NCBI GenBank assembly: GCA_963931865.1
Contig: OZ007515.1
Coordinates: forward strand, 8,075,685-8,139,684
Direction: 5' to 3'
Length of the DNA stretch: 64,000 nt
Origin: Axinella damicornis
Taxonomy: Eukaryota > Porifera > Demospongiae > Axinellida > Axinellidae
How positions within the stretch are numbered: the stretch's first letter is position 1; each line of letters starts with the position of its first letter. A program made the translations under genes and the position numbers. This document shows positions 21,255 to 32,265 of the stretch, piece by piece. The notes below the pieces were generated by a model. The model was not told the DNA's origin. It made no database searches and saw nothing but the letters and a program-made list of their open reading frames with translations.

Positions 21255-21760
21255 ATATCTTTACGTAAAATCGTCCCACGTACTGTACGTGGAGTTGTTG
21301 ACGTAATATCGTCCCACGTACGTACTGAGAAATGAAAAAATGTAATGTGAAGAGCAGGAAATGAATATATAGCTGCAAAGTGAGTTAGAAAACAGTTAAA
21401 AATGTTTTACGAAAATGTTAAAAAGGATGGTTTCAAGGTGAGCGCTTTGACCAGTCCTCCAACACGGCTCGAACCCTTCAGTGACGCTGCTTAACTGGTG
21501 GAAGGCTAACAATGCTGTGTGCACACCAAAGCCCATACACAGGCCGTACACACAGACATTTACCCCACCAGAAAAACAAACGCCACCTCTGGGGATCGAA
21601 CCTGCGGCACCACCGCCTAGCTGGGCTCCCAGTCAAGATGTTATCCCCCCACTTCGCCAATCCACCACCCCAACGTACTACCCGTGGGATTGGGCACGTA
21701 AAATCGTCCCATGTACTACACGTGGGATTTTTGCTATTTTACGTAAAGCTCTACGCGACG
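21255..21760. repeat. inverted-repeat element with CGTAAAATCGTCCCA arms
   Basis: TTTACGTAAAATCGTCCCACGTAC at the left pairs with several inverted forms at the right (ACGTAAAATCGTCCCATGTAC and ATTTTACGTAAAGCTC). No coding. It encloses a tRNA-derived segment. Boundaries are approximate because no empty site is available in this window. Confidence 0.5.
21590..21665 (-). repeat. tRNA-derived SINE head
   Basis: Read on the minus strand, TGGCGAAGTGGGGGG (A-box-like) is followed by a perfect B box GGTTCGATCCCC (complement of 21591-21602). A second B-box-like GGTTCGAGCC lies at the complement of 21468-21477. No complete cloverleaf is apparent, so a SINE is more likely than a tRNA gene. Confidence 0.55.
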
Positions 21761-21819
21761 ATCGTAATTTTGCGAGTTCGGCAACACTCTTGACGATATG
21801 ATTCGCCGGACCGACTCGT

Positions 21820-23656
21820 GTGCTATTGGCGGAGCCATCGAGAGCGCAGAAGAACGTCAAGGAGCTGCAAGGGCAGCGCCTACCCCCGGAATCGAATACT
21901 GTGCACGCCGTGACTCAGCGACGAGGAGCCCCGAAACGGCCATGTGGACACGCGTACGCACGGACTCGGGGGAAAACAGCCGCCGATACCCAGTGTCATC
22001 GGTGCGGAGGGAAGCATTCACCTCACTATTGTCGTTTCAAGACCGCCGAGTGTCATTCGTGCAAGTATCCAGGGTGTGCCGTACAAAGGGAACGCAGTCT
22101 GCGGCCACTGGTCAGCAGAGTGGTGGTGGAAAACCACAGCAAACGCATTTGCTTGAGAGCAGAGTGCAGCAACCTCGAAACGCACGAAGCGACGAAGAAG
22201 CGTATACACACTATTCACGGTGGAGCCAGGACTCATAGAGAGCCAACCCAATTGAGGTCGAGGTGAGGGCTAATATTAATGGGGTACTTATGTCTATGGA
22301 ACTAGACACTGGCGCAGTAGTTAGTGTCATTGGGGAACACACAGTCATAGCCAGTTCCGGCCCAGCAAGCTGGCACCACTACCTTTGACGAAGGGGTAGG
22401 TCCTCATGCTGGCTTATGGTAATCCAGTTTTACAGCAATACTACAAGCTCTTCCAACTCTTCTCCACTGTAAGTCCGTAACTTCATTGTGGATGGTTCAA
22501 GGGGTGGTGGACTGTGGGGCCATGTGGACAGGTACAGAAGATCCGCCTGGACTGGCAAGGGATACACCAGTTTCAACAGTGTCCTGATCTGCAGGAAACC
22601 CTGTTTGATGACAAGTTATGGGAGCTCAAGGGCATGGAGGGAAGGATCGATGTGGATCCCTGGACACAGCCTCGCTTTTGCAAAGCCATTTGCCCTGAAA
22701 GACAAGGTAGAAGCAGAGTTGGAACGGTTAGAGAGAGAAGGAATCATTGAGCCCGTACAGTCAGCTGAATGGGCTGCACCCATTGTACCAGTCGTCAAGG
22801 ACGACGGTTCTGTTCGAATATGTGGCGATTACCGTATGACGGTTAACCAAGCCTCTCGACTCGACTCATACCCACTACCGAAGGTGGATGAACTCTTCGC
22901 TACGTTTGCTGGGAGAAAAGTCTTTTTAAACTAGACCTCCAACATGCCTACTTCCAACTCCCTCTGGGGAAGAATTCCAAACAGTACACAACCATAAACA
23001 CTCAACGAGGTCTTTTCCAATACAACAGACTGCCATTTGGAGTGTCGTCAGCTCCCGGGATGGGCTGGTCAAAGGGATCCCCCACGTTGCTGCGTACATG
23101 GAGACTCAGCAGGAGCATTTGCAGAATCTGGTGGCAGTGCTGGAGAGACTGAAGACAGCAGGTGCCAAGCTGAAGAAGCCTAATTAGTACTTGTTCATGT
23201 CTCGGGAGGTGGAGTACTTAATTGGTCACAAGGTCAACTCAGACAGCATTCATCCCAGGATGCCCCAAAAGTAACTGAGCTGAAATCCTTCCTTGGGCTT
23301 CTCAGTTACTACAGCAAGTTTTTCCCAACATGTCAACAACCTTAGCCCCATTATATGTGCTGCTCCAAAAGAACAAGAAGGGGACATGGGGAAAGGAACA
23401 ACAAGAAACTTTTGAACAGGCTAAGTCAGTCCTACAGTCAGACACCCTCCTGGTGCACTATGACCCAAAGAAGCAGTTAACACTTGCATGCTTGTGATGC
23501 ATCGCCATACGGTTTGGGTGCGGTGATCTCCCACAAGATGGAAGATGGCTCTGAGAAGCCAATTGCATTCACTTAGTAGCCCCAGCCGATAGGAACTATT
23601 CTCAGCTAGAGGCGCTGGCGATCGTGTTTGCTCTAAAGAAGTTTCACACTTACCTT
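21820..23656 (+). pseudogene. Ty3/gypsy gag-protease-RT remnant (copy A')
   Basis: Extends further 5' than copy A. A gag/zinc-knuckle part has CHRCGGKHSPHYC and ECHSCK (about 21987-22065). Then comes a retropepsin start (22257-22345) with LDTGAVVSVIG around the catalytic DTG, then the RT linker (RLDWQ, WELKGMEGRIDVDP) and the RT palm from 22680. A one-base change near 22922 breaks the LDLQHAY block. Two small deletions near 23060 and 23100 remove residues before the active site and the two Asp of YMDD. The shared premature TAG of copy A is present at 23185-23187. RNase H sense ends at 23652, where a transposon is inserted before the satellite. LTRs and integrase are not visible. Transcribed remnants could still feed small-RNA silencing, but no protein function is possible. 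Confidence 0.88.
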
Positions 23657-24035
23657 CAGGGGCGTAGCTAGGATTTGGGGACAGAGGAGGCATGGAGTTC
23701 TCTGTGCGCGCGCAAAGCGCGCGGTGAAAAATTTTGAGCTAATTAATTATTCATAAGTTGGTTCATTACTTCCACAGTGCGCGCAAACAGTTGCTCTCGA
23801 AATGCTAAAGCAATAATCATTATGCCGGTGCCCTGACTGTCCCAGACTTCAGCACTATCCACGTTAAGAGTATATACGCCGGCTCATGGTCAACCTAGCT
23901 CCTGTCTCTGTCATCAGATCGAACGCACATCGTACGCGGTGTGTGCAAGGATCTAGGACTCCGGACACGCACGTCATTATTCAGAAAAGCTAGGAGGCAA
24001 CTGTCTCCTCTGCCTCATTGCTAGCTACGCCCATG
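23657..24035. mobile_element. TIR element CAKGGGCGTAGCTAG, 379 bp
   Basis: Copy A reads CTTACCTTCTCATT without interruption at 1100-1112. Here ACCTT is duplicated (23652-23656 and 24036-24040) around an insert whose ends CAGGGGCGTAGCTAG and CTAGCTACGCCCATG are inverted repeats. No transposase. Terminal bases are hAT-like, but hAT elements make 8-bp duplications, so the superfamily is open. The right part occurs again, inverted, at 41218-41385. Confidence 0.8.
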
Positions 24036-24040
24036 ACCTT

Positions 24041-25517
24041 CTCATTACTATAGCTATTGTCTAAAGATGTTCTGATGCGCCATTGCCTCTGATTGTGCAC
24101 TCTCTGGATCGAGACGGAATGGTGGAGATCAGCGTGGATATTAGGTTTAGGTGAGTACACATGCAAATCTATTTTGCTTCTCGTTACTGTAGCTAGTGTC
24201 TAACGATGTGCTGATGCCGTTGTCACTGGTTGCGCGCTCTCTGGATTGAGGCGGATGGGTAGCGATCAGCGTTCCTAGTAAATTTAGGTGAATACACATG
24301 CAAATCTATTTGCTTCTCGTTACTGTAGCTATATAGTGTCTAACGATGTGCTGATGCCTCTGGTTTTGCGCTCTCTGGATCGATACAGAATGGAGGAGAT
24401 CAGCATGGAGATTAGATTTAGGTGAGTACACATGTTAATCTTTTTGCTTCTCGTTACTGTAGCTAGTGTCTAAAGATGTTCTGATGCCATTGCCACTGGT
24501 TGTGTGCTCTCTGGATCGATACGGAATGGAGGAGATTAGCGTGGAGATTAGATTTAGGTGAGTACACATGCAAATCTATTTTGCTTGTTACTGTAGCTAC
24601 TGTCTAAAGATGTGTTGATGCCATTGCCACTGGTTGTGCGGTCTCTGGATCGATACGGAATGGAGGAGATCAGCGTGGAGATTAGATTTAGGTGAGTACA
24701 CATGCAAATCTATTTTGCTTCTCATTGCTGTAGCTAGTTTCTAAAGATGTTCGATGCCATTGCCTCTGGTTTTGCGCTCTCTGGATCGAGACGGAATAGT
24801 GGAGATCAGTGTGAGATTAGGTTTAGGTGATCTTGAGTGCACATGCAAATCTATTTTCATTCTCGTCACTGTAGCTAGTGTCTAAAGATGTGCTGATGCG
24901 TCTGGTTGTGCGCGCTCTGAATCTAGACGGAATAGTGGAGATCAGCGTTGAGATTAGATTTATGTGAGTACACATGCAAATCTATTTTGCTTCTCGTTAC
25001 TGTAGCTAGCGTCTAACGATGTGCAGATGCGTCTGGTTGCACGCTCTCTGGATTGAGTCGGATGGGTAGTGATCAGCGTTCCTAGTACATTTAGGTGAGT
25101 ACCCATTCAAATCTATTTTGCTTCTCGTTACTGTAGCTAGTGTCTAACGATGAGCTGATTCATCTGGTTGTGTGCTGTCTGGATCGATACAGGATGGAGG
25201 AGATCAGTGTGGAGATTAGATTTATAGGTGAGTACACATGCAAATCTATTTTGCTTCTCGTTACTGTAGCTGGTGTCTAAAGATGTGCTGATTCCATTGC
25301 CTCTGGTTTTGCGCTCTCTTGATCGAGACAGAGTGGTGGATATCAGTGTGGATAATTAGATTTAGCTAGGTGAGTGCACATGCATTTGTGCTCTAGCTAG
25401 TGTCTAATGATGTACGTTCTGATGCCTTTGCTTCCTGTTGTGCGCTCTCTGGATCAAGATGGATTGGTGGAGATCAGCATGAACATTAATTTTAGGTGAG
25501 TGCACATGCAAATCTGT
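24041..25517 (+). repeat. ~130-bp satellite, second array (about 11-12 monomers)
   Basis: Same monomer as at 1.1-3.1 kb, with the same GTGAGTACACATGCAAATCT and TTACTGTAG landmarks, shorter by a few monomers. Its right end is interrupted by the insertion at 25527. Confidence 0.9.
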
Positions 25518-25526
25518 TTTCTACAT

Positions 25527-26140
25527 TAATCTCGTTCCCAGGCCGCGTGGGAGGAGAGAAGACGGCCTGGTATCCACTGCTTGCGCATGCGCGAGCATTC
25601 CCAGAAAAACCTGGGAATTCGTTTTCATTTGTAAATGGTCAGTAAAATTGATACGTATACGTCCGATTCACTTCCGTATCATCGAAAAGAAACAAGTGAG
25701 AAAGCGCTTTCTGTGCATGTAGGGTGTCTGGAAACTTGAAACGCCTGTCAGGAACCTGCTTCATAAGTGCCCTGAGTTTCGGTTTGACTGTCTTGACTTC
25801 GCCTACACAGGAACGGCAGGTAAACCGTCGCCACTGTCAACAGACACGGCAGACATGAGAAGTAACTTACAGAGACGAGAACGCCAATCTTCACACAATC
25901 CTACATCACCGAAGAGAGCAGCGGAATACTTGGGTCGCCCTTCTGAACGACGATTTTGCTTTGCAGCAACTTTTTGACTTGAGCGTGTACGTAGATTAGA
26001 CCTTGAATATTTGGTCTGGATATGATCCACGTGGAATGACAACGTAAACCTTACAATTTTATGGAAATATAGCGGCGCTTGCGCGAGCAGTGGATGCCAG
26101 GCCGTCTTCTCTCCTCCCACGCGGCCTGGGAATGAGGCTA
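25527..26140. mobile_element. TAGCCTC-family element with long TIRs, 614 bp
   Basis: Left arm TAATCTCGTTCCCAGGCCGC and about 50 further bases (GTGGGAGGAGAGAAGACGGC ...) are complemented at the right arm ending GGCCTGGGAATGAGGCTA. Flanks TTTCTACAT (25518-25526) and GTTCTACAT (26141-26149) match in eight of nine bases; block A has one GTTCTACAT here. A 9-bp duplication is expected of Mutator-like elements. The interior carries a 118-residue minus-strand frame (25803-26159) that I do not recognise. A truncated end of a sister copy is at 39782-39873. Confidence 0.75.
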
Positions 26141-26939
26141 GTTCTACATCAGTAGACATTCAAACATTGTACTGTTCGCAGTGTGTATCTTCCATGCACT
26201 TTACAGCCTAGCTGACCTTAAGGGTGTGCAGTTGCGTGCCTGCCTGCCAAGTGTGCATTTAGCTACCTACCATGTGTGCAGTTGCCTAGCAACTAGCTGG
26301 TGTATTCCGTAGCCTAGAGAACATCTGCTAGGAGAATGCGTCACATTATGGGACGAGTGTGAGCGACTGCAATGCAGTGTAATGCAGAACATGGAGACTT
26401 TGCATGCACATGACTTAGGCTGAAGCAGTCTAGCAGGCACATCGCATGGACATGACTCTCATCAGAATGTGACTGGGCATATAGGCTACATAGCTGAATA
26501 TGCATGCTGCCCACTGGTTCATCAGCTGCATGTGCTCTGTCCAGCAGGCGTGTCATTCATACTTCCTCAGATCAAGCTTCTCATAGTTCGAAACTACCAG
26601 CATTGGCTCTCCATCTGGAAGGGACTGCAGAAGAACAGCAATGATATTTTATAATCTGCTGAAGGGAAATCATAATAATTATGCCCGGTAGCTACAAGTG
26701 AAGAGAACATTACCATTATTGGTTGTGCTCTTCATCTTTCTAGCTAACATGGCTCCCGGTGAACAGCTCTCATGGCCTCAAACTCCTGCTTTCGGAGCTG
26801 CGCCTCGGTGACTTCCAGTGGAAGAAGATATTCAGTGTTTGTTTGGGTGAGTAGTTATGTGTCATTTCATGCCATTGACAGGGGTAACACCTTTCAATGA
26901 CTAAGACCCTTGTGTGGCTTTGTAAGCCACATGAAACTA
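26141..26939. other. duplicated non-coding DNA, copy A'
   Basis: Copy of 3160-3800, then an inverted copy of 3797-3893 at 26766-26850. On the + strand 26766-26845 reads KLLLSELRLGDFQWKKIF, which is reminiscent of a death-domain first helix, but no complete domain can be assembled and I do not call a gene. Confidence 0.6.
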
Positions 26940-28614
26940 TAGCCTCATTCCCAGGCCAATGTGAGGTGCAGATGGACAGGGTCAGTGCCATCATATTTTA
27001 GCACTAATCTCGTTTCCAGATCGTTCCCACAAGTCTTTGATTGTATGCAGTTTGCAAATGCAGAGGGGAATTATGCCTGGGAGAATTTGTCATGTGCATG
27101 ATGTCAGGTTGAAAGAATATACAGATACATGGGGGCGGTGCCCGACGAAGGATCTTGAAGATCAAAGACTGGAGCTGGGAAAGGCTTGTAGCATGAGGCA
27201 CTGTGATGGCACTAGCCATGTTCATCTACAACTTGCAAACATGTCTGTAGGATTTGCTAGCAAAACTCCATGAGCAATTCATTTCAGAGTCCATACTAGG
27301 AATACGCATGTGCAGTGTCTATATAGGCCTCGCGCACGATCACAATCTGTAATCTGTAGCAGTAGGCGTGGTTTCCTGTGGAAGAAAAACGAAGGTGCAA
27401 AGGCGTGCGAAGTTTAGTTGTTCGAAGTTGTGCGAAGTTGCTGAGGTTGAAGATGGCTAAGCGTTGCCAGGAAGAATACGAAGACGTTAACGAGGTTCTA
27501 CACCCTTCGACACTGTCAACACTCTACTATATGTACGTACCATGGCCTAGACTAAACGTTTGTCTTACGGCATGTCTCCGCTAAACTCTCCTCGTATACA
27601 TCGCTTCTTCGTCAATCTGTCAGACTCTCTCTCCTTTGCCATACTCTCTTCTGAGGCGGTGTCCCTTTTCCCCGTATAGATCGCTTCTTTCGTAACTCTG
27701 CATTCCGCACGCGCAGTACATGCACGTGGCTATCGGGACCACAGAAACCACAGCGATGCAACTGCCCCCTGCCCCGTGCAATTAAAGTGTGACGGATATA
27801 TATACGTATATATATATACAGACGCGATGTGACTACGCTGCACGATTAGTTGCCTCGCGCTAAGGCGCTCGGCAATTATTTGTGTTGGTGGTTACGGACT
27901 GAATAATGCTGCTGCTAATTTGGGATATTTATTACACTGTTACACTGTATATCCACTGAGAGAATTTCAGAGACATGCTGTACATTTGATATCTAATGTA
28001 TCTTGTTCACACCATCTTTCTCTTCCCCTTGCATGCACCTGTTCAAGGCCTGGCAGACCAGTGTGCCTGTAATGTGAAGTCACGTGACATGTTTGCCAAG
28101 GAAACCAAATGCAGTGAGGAGTAGCAAGATGAGGACTCCTTTGGGGAGCAGGTCGGCATCCTACAGGTATGTTCTATAATTATTTCTACTAACAGAATAT
28201 GGCCTATTGATTTCTTTGTTTTTATGCCCATGTTCCCCCTCCAGAGTCAGTGGGAGTGCCTAATGAGCCAAGCATCAGCCCATACCAACCAGATCAGTGG
28301 TCTATACTGGCCCAGTTTTAACCACCCTGATCGAGGGCGTTGGTGAAGGGTGGGGATAATGTCACCACCTGTAATATGTTGCTTTTCTTTGTTTTTGTCA
28401 TTGTTACTGGGGCGCTGAGTATTAGTAAATATGAATACTAATGTATACTACTAGAGTGCCTGTGCTTCAAACTATGCATTTGTTTGGTTGCTTAGAACTT
28501 GTGACTTAATACAGAGTGTCTCATGCACTCTCGGTAATATTCTGCTCTACCCCTCCCCCTCCAACACCTACAAAGTCCACACTTGCTCACATCATGGGTC
28601 TGGGAACGAGGCTA
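26940..28614. mobile_element. segment bounded by TAGCCTC-type inverted ends, absent from block A
   Basis: Begins TAGCCTCATTCCCAGGCC at 26940 and ends GGGTCTGGGAACGAGGCTA at 28614; block A lacks the whole stretch. Inside is an unrelated GC-richer region (27290-28030) also present at 31058-32250. It may be one large composite element, or two solo elements flanking other insertions; a target duplication is not evident. Confidence 0.4.
27453..27584 (+). other. candidate first exon or promoter fragment, copy 1
   Basis: ATG at 27453 opens a frame reading MAKRCQEEYEDVNEVLH. The same frame occurs at 31786 and, with a six-base in-frame deletion, at 31950. In the other two copies GTACGT or a variant follows the shared part, as a splice donor would. 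The family is unknown and no downstream exon could be matched, so this is only a candidate. Confidence 0.3.
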
Positions 28615-30250
28615 ACACTACCTCACTTCCACACTGTCACCTCCATGCTCTCACCTCTACCTCGCTCACCCCCACTCCACACCCCTCATACGCCTCCACA
28701 CTAGCTCCCTCGCCTTCACACAGAAGTTCCATGCTGAGATCACAAGCAAGTGGCCCGACATTGATGCCATGCTGTCTCTCAGCCTAGGACTTCTCTGAAT
28801 GCCAGTGACGTCCTCCTGCATGAGCTGCACAAGAGACATTCACCACTTCCAACAAATTGAGAGGTGGACTGTAGCCAACCTAATAATTATAGTTCCTGCA
28901 TCATGGTTACTAGAGATTACTAGAGACTGGTATAATGTTGTACACTTCTTCCCTGCCCAACCATTCCCTGTTGCTAGGCTGCTGTCATAAGGTTCCCCTG
29001 GAAGAAAGTGGACAGCTGCCTGATTGACTTGCGTACAGTCAGGAGACCTGGGCTTGTTGAGTGGGGAGGCTTCTCAATTTGAAGGCAGTATGTACACTCC
29101 GGCTGGGAAAAGCATGAGGGGAACTGTGGCAGCTGAAGAACGGACTTGATGCGTGGCTACCTAGCTCTTCCGAGCTGAGGATTTGCAGCAGGCAAGGCAT
29201 GAAATATTCAGGTAGGTTGTGTCAGGAATCGTGACTTTCTCCGACCATGTACACATATAGTCACTGTATCACTCTTTGTCATCTCATGAGAGAGAGCATT
29301 ACATCATAGTGATGTCATCACTGGCTGGTTCTCCATTGAATTGCCGTAGCACACTGCTTGAGAGCAAGGGATCATCTGCTTGAGAGCAGGCCGGGTTCAA
29401 CTATCAACTGTCGTGGGCCCATACAGTATTCACCAAATGACATTGTATATAAAAGAAGATATTATGTTGTTATTTGGCCTGGATTTATTTCACCCTTGTT
29501 TCTTGTTAGTTGGCCTGGATTTATTTCACCCTTGTTTCTTGTTAGTTGGCCTGGATTAATTTCACCCTTGTTTCTGCCCCCTTAGCAGACTCTGAGGAGG
29601 GAGGGTCCCCTGGCTCTGTACAGCACGAGGGTTCATTCCAGCATACCTCAGAATATTTGAAGACTGGTGTTCATGTATATAAGAAAGAGAGGAGTAGCAC
29701 TTCAACACAGACCGGTTCATCATTCTATTCTGGGGATTGACTGACGGGCCATCGCAAGGATGACAGAATGAGTATCTCCACTAATAGTCTTAGTATCAGG
29801 AACCATTATTAACACACGTGGCTTTCTGATGAGGGAGTTGTACGTTCAGCCTATACCAGCGAAGGAGTGTAAATGTGCCACTACCATTCTGTGGTATTAT
29901 ATCAACCTGCAAGTATTGATTGGACAACCTATGCACACCGAAATGTCTAATGAGTGAACAAATGACAGAGTTCAGACGATTCTCATACGAGCACCCTGAA
30001 ACAGAGAACACTCCAACAAGAGTGTTTCTGCTGTCCACCTGAGGTAGTGCCTCTGCTTTCGGCATGAATGACCAAGGCAAAGTCAGACCCTCGTGAAGAC
30101 GCTCGGCTTCGCTTGGGGGCGGGGCTGAAGTCTGCAATATCACATGATGTGGTAAACAATATTTCTGCAAACTTCCGTAAACTGAGAGTAAGTACGTTGT
30201 CTCAAACGCCTGTAAACCGAGTGTACCGAGACTAGTGTGAGCCAAGGACA
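28615..30250. other. duplicated non-coding DNA, copy A' (second part)
   Basis: Colinear with 3900-5943 minus the purine-rich array. Contains three copies of the 36-bp TTGGCCTGG repeat at about 29467-29576. No gene. Confidence 0.65.
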
Positions 30251-30257
30251 AACTATC

Positions 30258-31020
30258 GGGAATTCAGGCTCTAACTTGCTCAGAAAGAGGACTTGAGGCG
30301 AGGGAGAGGCAACTCTGTGAGCTAAACCAACAACCCGAAGCACTCAAGCTCAACAATGAAAGGAGAATTCAACTGAGATGGACCGGAGGGAGAGGGGGAG
30401 TGCACCACGTCTGATGCATGGAAGAGTAGCTGGAGTGGTTGGAAGCATGGTGTATTTCAGCCACAATTGGTCTGAACTGTGCATGGTTATGATTCATCCA
30501 CTCAGCAGTGGACCACTCTGCCCAAGCACCCACACACAGAGATCAGTCTAGCAGTTGTCAATGGCCTCCTTACTACCATTGGCGGGAGACTGTCTGACAA
30601 ACCATTAACACCCTCCTCAGCCTCACTACAGAGGGCAGGGACAAGAAATGGTTGAATAAGTGCACTGCTCCAATTTGCAGTGGACGTTCCCTGGTCGTAG
30701 CAGGAGGAAAAACTTCTGAATCTCTGGTGAAACTCACATGCTGCTGTCCACTGTGGAGGTGATGGACACTGAGATGGTGCAGTGGTCTGTAGCAAGTAGC
30801 CTTCCCCATCCGATTGCTGACACATCAGCCACAGTGTGTGGAGACTGTGTGTACATGCTAGAGGGCTTTGATGAAGGTGGCAAGACAAAATCAGTGCTTA
30901 CCTGCTCACTGCCTGACCTCCTACGCTCCTGCCAACCATCACTAGAGGGACAACTACAGAACACCTTAGCTAATCAGCCCACTGTGTGGCGGATGGTTGC
31001 TGACCTACCAGTGTATAATG
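30258..31020 (+). pseudogene. Kelch-repeat protein pseudogene (copy A')
   Basis: The coiled-coil start is damaged by small deletions (30265-30350). Kelch blades follow: QQWTTL-PKHPHTEISLAVVNGLLTTIGG (about 30504-30585, missing in copy A), CSGRSLVVAGG (about 30675-30705), STVEVMDTEMVQWS (about 30744-30789) and CGDCVYMLEGFDEGG (about 30840-30880). The second G of the diagnostic GG pair is changed to EG in the last one. Frame breaks near 30645, 30715 and a truncation at 31020 show it is not functional. Useful mainly as a less deleted guide to copy A. Confidence 0.75.
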
Positions 31021-31111
31021 CAATCCCCATTTCCTCTTCCACCTACTGTTGGTCTTAACTAGGAATACGCATGCGCAGTGTCTATGCCTCGCGCACGCTC
31101 GCAATCTGTTA

Positions 31112-31667
31112 CAGTGGCGTAGCCAAGGGCGGGCCTGGGCGGGCACGTGCCCGGCCAATCCTACATTGTTCTTCGCACGCGCAGTGGGAAGCCACACAGT
31201 GAACACAGACAGCGTAAGCCTATCTTACGTATTCATAGTCCTGATTATGTTTTCACAGCATAGTAAGTCAATATTCATGAATCTAAAACCCGTAATCAGT
31301 TTTGTAGAACAAACTCTCGGCGCTATCAATAAGGCTTCTCAGTTAACTCGCGCATCTCAGGATCGGAAGTGGATCAGAGCCCGAGCTACATCACTGACTG
31401 ACCTGTCAACAGACGTGCTGTCGATAGATGGGCCTTCACCAGAACGTCTCTCTGCAGCATCGATCCTCATACATCTGGAACGCGCAGTGCAAAGCACGAA
31501 GGTGCTACGAGAGCCCATCCTGATAACAAAATGAAGGCGAAAAATTTTTTCCGCGCTTCGCGCGGACTGATCGGCGCTACGCGCCTCTATGCACTTCCTT
31601 CGGCAGCATGCATATCAGCCCCTATATATAGTGCCCGCCCAATTCTACATTCCTGGCTACGCCACTG
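31112..31667. mobile_element. hAT-like element, 556 bp
   Basis: Ends CAGTGGCGTAGCCA and TGGCTACGCCACTG are perfect inverted repeats. Flanks are AATCTGTT and AATCTGTA (7 of 8 equal), and the related locus at 27333-27350 has an unfilled AATCTGTA site. CAGTG termini and an 8-bp duplication are hAT hallmarks. The interior includes a GGGCGGGCACGTGCCCGG palindrome and the end of an open frame (31230-31531) that I do not recognise; it might be transposase debris. Confidence 0.75.
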
Positions 31668-32265
31668 AATCTGTAATCGAGCTGTAGTAGTAGGCGTGGT
31701 TTCCTGTGGAAGAAAAACGAAGGTGCGAAGGTCAGTTCAGCGTGCGAAGTTTAGAAGTAGTGCGAAGTTGCTGAGGTTGAAGATCATGGCTAAGCGTTGC
31801 CAGGAAGAATACGAAGACGTTAACGAGGTTCTACATATACGTACCATGGCCTAGACTAAACGTTTGTCTTACTTGGAAAAACGAAGGCGCGAAGGTCAGT
31901 TCAGCGTGCGAAGTTGAGAAGTTGTGCGAAGTTGCTGAGGTTGAAGATCATGGCTAAGCGTTGCCAGGAAGAATACGAAGACGAGGTTCTACATGTACGT
32001 ACCATGGCCTAGACTGAACGTTTGTCTTACTTGTCTCCGCTAAACTCTCCTCGTATACATCGCTTCTTCGTCATTCTGTCAGACTCTCTCTCCTTTGCCT
32101 TACTCTGTTCTGAGGCGGTGTCCCTTTCCCCCGTATAGATCGCTTCTGTCTCAACTCTGCATTTCGCACGCGCAGTACGTACATGCACGTGGCTATCGGG
32201 ACCACAGAAACCGCAGCGATGCAATCGCCCCCTGCCCCGCGCAATTAACTTAAAGGGATATAATT
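31668..32265. other. duplicated region with two candidate first-exon copies
   Basis: Copy of 27350-27790 with an internal tandem duplication of about 165 bp that repeats the MAKRCQEEYED frame (starts 31786 and 31950). Whether it is a gene fragment or a repeat family is open. Confidence 0.4.

Noticed and set aside
21590..21665. Possible tRNA gene
   Set aside because: A good B box is present, but no acceptor or anticodon stem can be drawn; a SINE head fits better.
26766..26850. Death-domain-like helix KLLLSELRLGDFQWKKIF
   Set aside because: Only about 25 residues are suggestive, no following helices are found, and the paralogous segment is inverted and unsplit by splice sites.
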